Positions 6,901 to 9,416 of a DNA stretch of 9,416 bases are shown piece after piece (position 1 is the stretch's first letter; each line of letters begins with the position of its first letter). Below the pieces are notes generated by a model, which had not been told where the DNA came from, did no database searches, and saw only the letters and a list, made by a program, of their open reading frames with translations. The position numbers and the translations under genes are program-made. Source of the DNA: an uncultured Clostridia bacterium (GTDB lineage: Bacteria > Bacillota > Clostridia > TANB77 > CAG-508); NCBI GenBank assembly GCA_948517135.1, contig CAORJJ010000076.1, positions 1 to 9,416 of the forward strand, written 5' to 3'.

Positions 6901-9172
6901 AAATCATACATTTGCATCAGGTTTAGGAGAATCAGGTACTTTGGATAAGTCAAATGCTTGTGCACAAGATTTATTAGATGCTGGTGCGGAAGTTATAGTT
7001 CCACCAAGTGGTACAAAATTTTCAACAGCAGCACAAAGTGGACAATTAGAACCAGGTGATGTGTTATTCTATAAAGGACATGTTAGTACTTATTGTGGAG
7101 AAGATTACGAAACTGGTGGAGTAACTCATTGTTGGGATGCAGGATGTACTGATTATATTCAAGCTGGTGGTCCAGTAGATAAAAGTGGAGAGAACAGAAA
7201 TATAGAATTGATTGTTAGATTGCCGTTGGGAAATAAGAAATCAGAAGGTTCAACTTATGAAGGATATCAAGGAAATGAAGCAGTAGTATCACCAGTAACA
7301 GGAATATTATTGGATTATGGAACATATGATGATGATGATAAAAGTTCAATAACAGGAGAAAAATATAGACAAAATGTAGATTTAAAATATATTAAACAAA
7401 CAGAAGAAAATACTCAACCAGATCCAAATGGTGGAAATAATGATCCACAAGTAAATCCAAGTTATGATCCAGAAAAACCAGATAAGGTAGGATATGCAAA
7501 GATACTAGTATTAGATGGAGAAAATTATAAAAAATTAGAAGCGAAAGCAACAAATCCATGGCAAAATGATAGTTTAGTAAATATGAAATCTAAAACAGAT
7601 GAGGAAGGAAATAAAGTATCAATAGTAAATTATAAAGAATCAGAAGGAGAATGGATATTAGATAAAGAAAGTAGATTAGCAGATAAAGACGACAATAAAG
7701 ATACAGAAGATCCATGGAGCGAGATAGCCAAAACAGTATATGGATATAAAGAATTTGCTGAAAGTTATGAAATGGCAGGAATATCTGGATATATAGTTTA
7801 TATAGATGGATTCAAATGTGAGAAACCAGATGATAATTTTACAGAAGAGCAATTAGAAACTGAAATTCCTAATAAAGATAAACAATCAGAACAAGAAATA
7901 ACATTAGAAAGTTTCAAAAAAGTAAAACCATCTGATTTACAAGGAACAGACTTACCAGAGGATGATAAAATAATGCCAACATTATATGAAAAAGATGAAA
8001 CATATAAAATGGCAAGTAAAAAAGCGACAGAAAAGACACAAGCAGAAGCTGAAGTAAAAACTCAGGCATCATCAACACTATATTTAGAATCAGAAAATTT
8101 AATATTTATTAAAGAAGGAACTATACTTGGAAGAACAATAACAGATTATGAATTAATAACAGAATATAGAAATGATGACTATACTAAATATAGAAAAGAT
8201 AGTTCAAATAATAATAATAATAATAATAATAATCCAACACAAACAACAACTCCAACTACTACAAATAATAATTCAAAAGAAAAAGAGAATGAAGATTCAG
8301 TAATAGGAAATTATTTAAGAATAATATTAAGAGATACAGATGATACAGTAGTTGAAAACGTAGAAGATTACATGAAACTTGATGATGAAGGTGATGTATC
8401 TGAAAAAACAGAAGTAGATTGGGAATTTTATTATTGGTTACCATATGAATCAGGAGGAATTGGAGAAATAACTGCAGGAACTCGTACAGGTGCAGCAGCA
8501 TGTGGAACAGTTTCAGGTCCTGACGAAATTGCAGTTGGGTTTGCACAATGGACTTGCATTAGAGGTTCATCATGGAATAATATAACTACATTATGCAAAT
8601 GGCTTTCAGAAGAAGATTCAAATTTATGTGGAAGTTTATCAACATTCTCATCTTGGTCTAATGCTCAATGCTGTGATAACTTATCTACTTTACAAACTGC
8701 ATGGTGGGGTGTTTTTGATAAGGAACCAGAAAAATTTATGGAATTACAAATGAAATATTTTTACGAAGTACAATTTAAAGGTTGGCTAAAAGAAGACGGT
8801 ACAGAATGGCTTGAAAACAAGGCTCTAGTAACCCAAGGAACATATGCATCACTAAAGAATTGGGGACCAAATCTTGGCTGGAAAAGTGTTATAAATGAAT
8901 CAATGTCAGATGAAGAAATATGCAAAGTATTACTAACAAAAGCATGTGGAATTGGTTCTACATGTGGGTCTTTAGCTCCTAGATGGAATTCTCAATATGT
9001 TCTTGCAATGGATATATTAACTGGTGAATTTACAGAAGTAGAAGAATGGATTAAGACTAAGCAACCCGCAAAATATGGTGAAGGAAATAATCAAGGTGTA
9101 TTGGGATATATAAATAATTGCTATTACAAAGTTGCATTCAATTTTATGAATCAAGTTTTAGGGTTAATATAA
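3938..9172 (+). CDS. Giant membrane-anchored multi-domain cell-wall hydrolase (NlpC/P60 + dead LytM-like + lysozyme-like)
   Basis: This 1744-residue protein starts after GAGGT (3926-3930). Residues 1-50 are charged with a basic patch, followed by one membrane helix (about 54-78). This gives a cytoplasmic N-terminus and some 1660 residues outside. Residues 80-830 are scaffold I do not recognise, with conserved-looking segments near 309-340 and 761-830 and a CxC/CxxC cysteine cluster (417, 419, 446, 475, 478). A Ser/Thr/Gly linker (902-929) leads to an NlpC/P60-type peptidase (about 930-1095). Its Cys972 lies in DCSLFASW, His1048 follows PGDVLFYKG, and His1064 is a likely third residue. Residues 1114-1480 resemble an M23/LytM barrel without its metal ligands, interrupted by acidic and Asn-rich inserts. 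Residues about 1495-1710 form a lysozyme-like domain with YESGG (Glu1504) and GFAQWT (1534-1539). The outer part has about 23 cysteines. Such module sets occur in VirB1-like hydrolases of Gram-positive type IV secretion systems. Function by homology search was not tested. Confidence 0.85.
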   Translation: MSEENEPISQNEEKNEMKERESNSLKKDVAQKVAKEGAKKIAGKASLMGPLAHVIAVAAPILVIVIILGGIILFFLTMPGMVMEQLKAILRELGDYVAAFFGADTTEMIQDTDIYKTLDYLEEMGYDLKGYGFLTDYVTDIGAVDNDEYNTDNGAHLDDKMGVIRDDNEKIIYAKSDFMFAYIASDNYVYTLKNDNIATQQEAKNWFEKVGTAILTAWYRIRNAVFGPVFDVLGITNAVGEKWGKGLIALYYEETPKNIGERGTFVNQGSLWNWDNIKINTKNKTLSIQRNEFLNTNNAIEFKLDGWSGRYGMPLEFLLSVHVATMMPDLSFDMIGNFPTTVNVYLHETSGEATAGYQKSDNTYVDYETLQTELSGLKGKNWFSAAINWFDNWFVNSGEIQAAKDLGIDVGTGSGSCTCTFSEDKASIDGFKIEESSGKWIFAEECKNEEGTVVHKKGDEYTDEVIEVSIVSQACDYCKHKLKAMTDNLADQNDYNFKAYTPYIANVKNHWYRDVYFVDKVDGDANPPAGFIENDYEYESVMKERWTLYETDSNGDFILYKINEDGSYGEKYDGTLEKAQGENISVAKKPVMIKADQTTYEDLGWKDNGAGKWTAYDREDTESGYERLFDDDQIAEKIENISDETKKQAYKEGLEKLYVNMNLTENVVQTGDGLRTATNSTIKKIFLQNKYFKYDGTPEKAEIITEFRNKLGDGEKNKYGALTKDELKKEVTVDGKTYKASDFASKVALNQDSLNAFNMLENTHTLDADYIYRDFKELIVELGYFRKEELTDETPRLLQWLVPDIGSGGYPNRTIDKNENEFGTMVHSKGDIEANRKNTLQNIIAAAIEESNDGEPDDDKKDKNNTTQSANLGNDLVEKGKLDIALSEVNDELLDNQYVSLGTAPDSTSGSSGSNTSTQTSSGSSSLLSLDEWWEETQKMCDTFKSESWTYALDHSCATFEIAQSSKHTTDCSLFASWMLQKVGALQENHTFASGLGESGTLDKSNACAQDLLDAGAEVIVPPSGTKFSTAAQSGQLEPGDVLFYKGHVSTYCGEDYETGGVTHCWDAGCTDYIQAGGPVDKSGENRNIELIVRLPLGNKKSEGSTYEGYQGNEAVVSPVTGILLDYGTYDDDDKSSITGEKYRQNVDLKYIKQTEENTQPDPNGGNNDPQVNPSYDPEKPDKVGYAKILVLDGENYKKLEAKATNPWQNDSLVNMKSKTDEEGNKVSIVNYKESEGEWILDKESRLADKDDNKDTEDPWSEIAKTVYGYKEFAESYEMAGISGYIVYIDGFKCEKPDDNFTEEQLETEIPNKDKQSEQEITLESFKKVKPSDLQGTDLPEDDKIMPTLYEKDETYKMASKKATEKTQAEAEVKTQASSTLYLESENLIFIKEGTILGRTITDYELITEYRNDDYTKYRKDSSNNNNNNNNNPTQTTTPTTTNNNSKEKENEDSVIGNYLRIILRDTDDTVVENVEDYMKLDDEGDVSEKTEVDWEFYYWLPYESGGIGEITAGTRTGAAACGTVSGPDEIAVGFAQWTCIRGSSWNNITTLCKWLSEEDSNLCGSLSTFSSWSNAQCCDNLSTLQTAWWGVFDKEPEKFMELQMKYFYEVQFKGWLKEDGTEWLENKALVTQGTYASLKNWGPNLGWKSVINESMSDEEICKVLLTKACGIGSTCGSLAPRWNSQYVLAMDILTGEFTEVEEWIKTKQPAKYGEGNNQGVLGYINNCYYKVAFNFMNQVLGLI
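6641..6724 (+). other. Ser/Thr/Gly linker before the NlpC/P60 module
   Basis: Codons 902-929 of the giant hydrolase are almost all Ser, Thr, Gly, Asn and Gln. They follow an acidic-basic hydrophilic patch (about 857-875). This is typical of a flexible tether between wall-hydrolase modules. Serine codon choice changes here, with TCT becoming frequent. Confidence 0.6.
6725..7222 (+). other. NlpC/P60-type cysteine peptidase domain
   Basis: This covers residues 930-1095 of the giant hydrolase. The order Cys972 in DCSLFASW, then LEPGDVLFYKGHVSTYCG with His1048, then VTHCWDAG with His1064, follows the NlpC/P60 pattern (Cys at a helix start, His on the first core strands, a third polar residue next). 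The family cleaves peptide stems of peptidoglycan, often between D-Glu and the third residue. Seven cysteines (941, 957, 972, 1008, 1053, 1065, 1070) are unusual and may form disulfides around the catalytic one. A CHAP domain is the close alternative. Confidence 0.75.
7277..8400 (+). other. Degenerate M23/LytM-like barrel with low-complexity insertions
   Basis: Residues about 1114-1487 of the giant hydrolase. Pieces match the strand order of M23 peptidases: VVSPVTGILLDYGTY (1116-1130) for the opening strand, FIKEGTILGRT (1390-1400) for the 'G-x-x-x-G' turn, and GNYLRIILRD (1457-1466) where active enzymes have HLH. Both His positions appear as Tyr1459 and Arg1461, and no HxxxD motif is seen. 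If the assignment is right, it is a binding or structural module, not an enzyme. The match is from memory of the family and is weak in the middle. Confidence 0.45.
8207..8233 (+). repeat. (AAT)9 trinucleotide repeat coding nine Asn
   Basis: Nine uninterrupted AAT codons (residues 1424-1432) lead into a Pro/Thr/Gln/Asn linker. A pure triplet tract can gain or lose units by slippage without breaking the frame, so linker length may vary between strains. Confidence 0.9.
8420..9070 (+). other. C-terminal lysozyme-like (muramidase/phage tail lysozyme-like) domain
   Basis: Residues about 1495-1710 of the giant hydrolase. YESGG gives a candidate catalytic Glu1504. About 30 residues on comes GFAQWT (1534-1539), the pattern seen in phage tail-type lysozymes and related lysozyme-superfamily domains (E...GG, then G-[IF]-[AG]-Q-W). 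The rest is helix-rich with several Trp. Ten cysteines occur from about 1516 to the C-terminus. Its codon use (more T/C-ending) resembles that of the NlpC/P60 module more than the scaffold. Confidence 0.6.
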
Positions 9173-9187
9173 GGAGAAATTATTAAT

Positions 9188-9416
9188 ATGAGTATAAAAA
9201 GGTATAATAAAAATTTAATAAAAATAGTATTTGGAATATTTTTGGTAATTCTAATTATTTTAATTGTATTATATTTTTCTAATCCAATAGTAATAGCGCG
9301 AATGAAAATAAAATCAATGAATAGTTCAAAATTTAAAGGTGATATTAAAATTCCAGAGTATATAAATTTTGTTATTGAATCAAGTCAAAATGGAATATTA
9401 CCAGAAAGTATTATTA
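9188..9416 (+). CDS. N-terminus of a single-pass membrane protein, 3' truncated
   Basis: Seventy-six codons are visible before the window ends. The ATG follows AAGGAG (9171-9176), which overlaps the TAA stop of the giant hydrolase gene (bases 9171-9172), with an 11-base spacer; translational coupling is likely. The protein begins with a short basic tail (KRYNKN, LIK). One strong hydrophobic helix follows at about residues 12-30, and then a hydrophilic segment placed outside the cell. It may be a signal anchor of another exported or wall-facing protein. There is too little sequence to name a family. Its tight spacing suggests it belongs to the same operon and works with the hydrolase. Confidence 0.85.
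   Translation, partial: MSIKRYNKNLIKIVFGIFLVILIILIVLYFSNPIVIARMKIKSMNSSKFKGDIKIPEYINFVIESSQNGILPESII

Noticed and set aside
7331..7345. DDDDK protease-site-like sequence in the giant hydrolase
   Set aside because: It sits in an Asp/Lys-rich stretch of a protein full of acidic runs; there is no reason to think bacterial processing happens there.
1..9416. Recoding of UGA (Mycoplasma-like code), given the extreme AT content and absence of TGA stops
   Set aside because: Tryptophan codons inspected are TGG, and no gene is interrupted by an in-frame TGA. The stops are simply AT-biased towards TAA and TAG.
1..9416. CRISPR arrays, tRNA or rRNA genes, insertion sequences, attachment sites
   Set aside because: No spaced direct repeats, no tRNA-like GC-rich cloverleaf, no transposase or integrase and no terminal inverted repeats were seen. 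All intergenic gaps are under 170 bases.

Overview
The window is very AT-rich and reads like the chromosome of an anaerobic, low-GC Bacillota, most likely an uncultured clostridial lineage. The support is an AddA-type (not RecB) recombination nuclease, a transketolase split into two genes, strong A-rich Shine-Dalgarno sites and near-consensus sigma-A promoters. All real genes lie on the + strand. The six stop codons visible are one TAG and five TAA, and nothing suggests a non-standard code.

Layout: (1) Bases 1-764 hold the 3' end of addA, the nuclease domain of the AddAB helicase-nuclease. (2) A promoter at 784-812 starts a two-gene unit (852-1514 and 1539-1925). It encodes a two-pass membrane protein with an FxLYD-like outer domain and a four-pass membrane protein, and it ends at a clear intrinsic terminator (1935-1969). 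(3) A second good promoter (1991-2019) precedes the two transketolase halves (2092-2904 and 2985-3914). (4) Only 23 bases later, with no terminator, lies a 5235-base gene (3938-9172) for a 1744-residue membrane-anchored, cysteine-rich wall protein. (5) A further single-pass membrane protein starts at 9188 and runs off the window.

The large protein is the highlight. It has a cytoplasmic basic N-terminus, one transmembrane anchor and then a very long outer part. That part contains uncharacterised scaffold, an NlpC/P60-type cysteine peptidase, a stretch resembling a catalytically dead M23/LytM barrel broken by low-complexity inserts, and a C-terminal lysozyme-like domain. The same set of modules (peptidase, inactive LytM, muramidase) is known from VirB1-like hydrolases of Gram-positive type IV secretion systems such as PrgK. 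I infer that the window touches the edge of a chromosomal type IV secretion-like or other envelope-spanning apparatus, with the small membrane proteins as possible partners. No ATPase or coupling protein is visible here, so this remains a hypothesis.

The transketolase genes appear to share a transcript with the large hydrolase. This is either accidental packing or a link between pentose-phosphate metabolism and wall remodelling.
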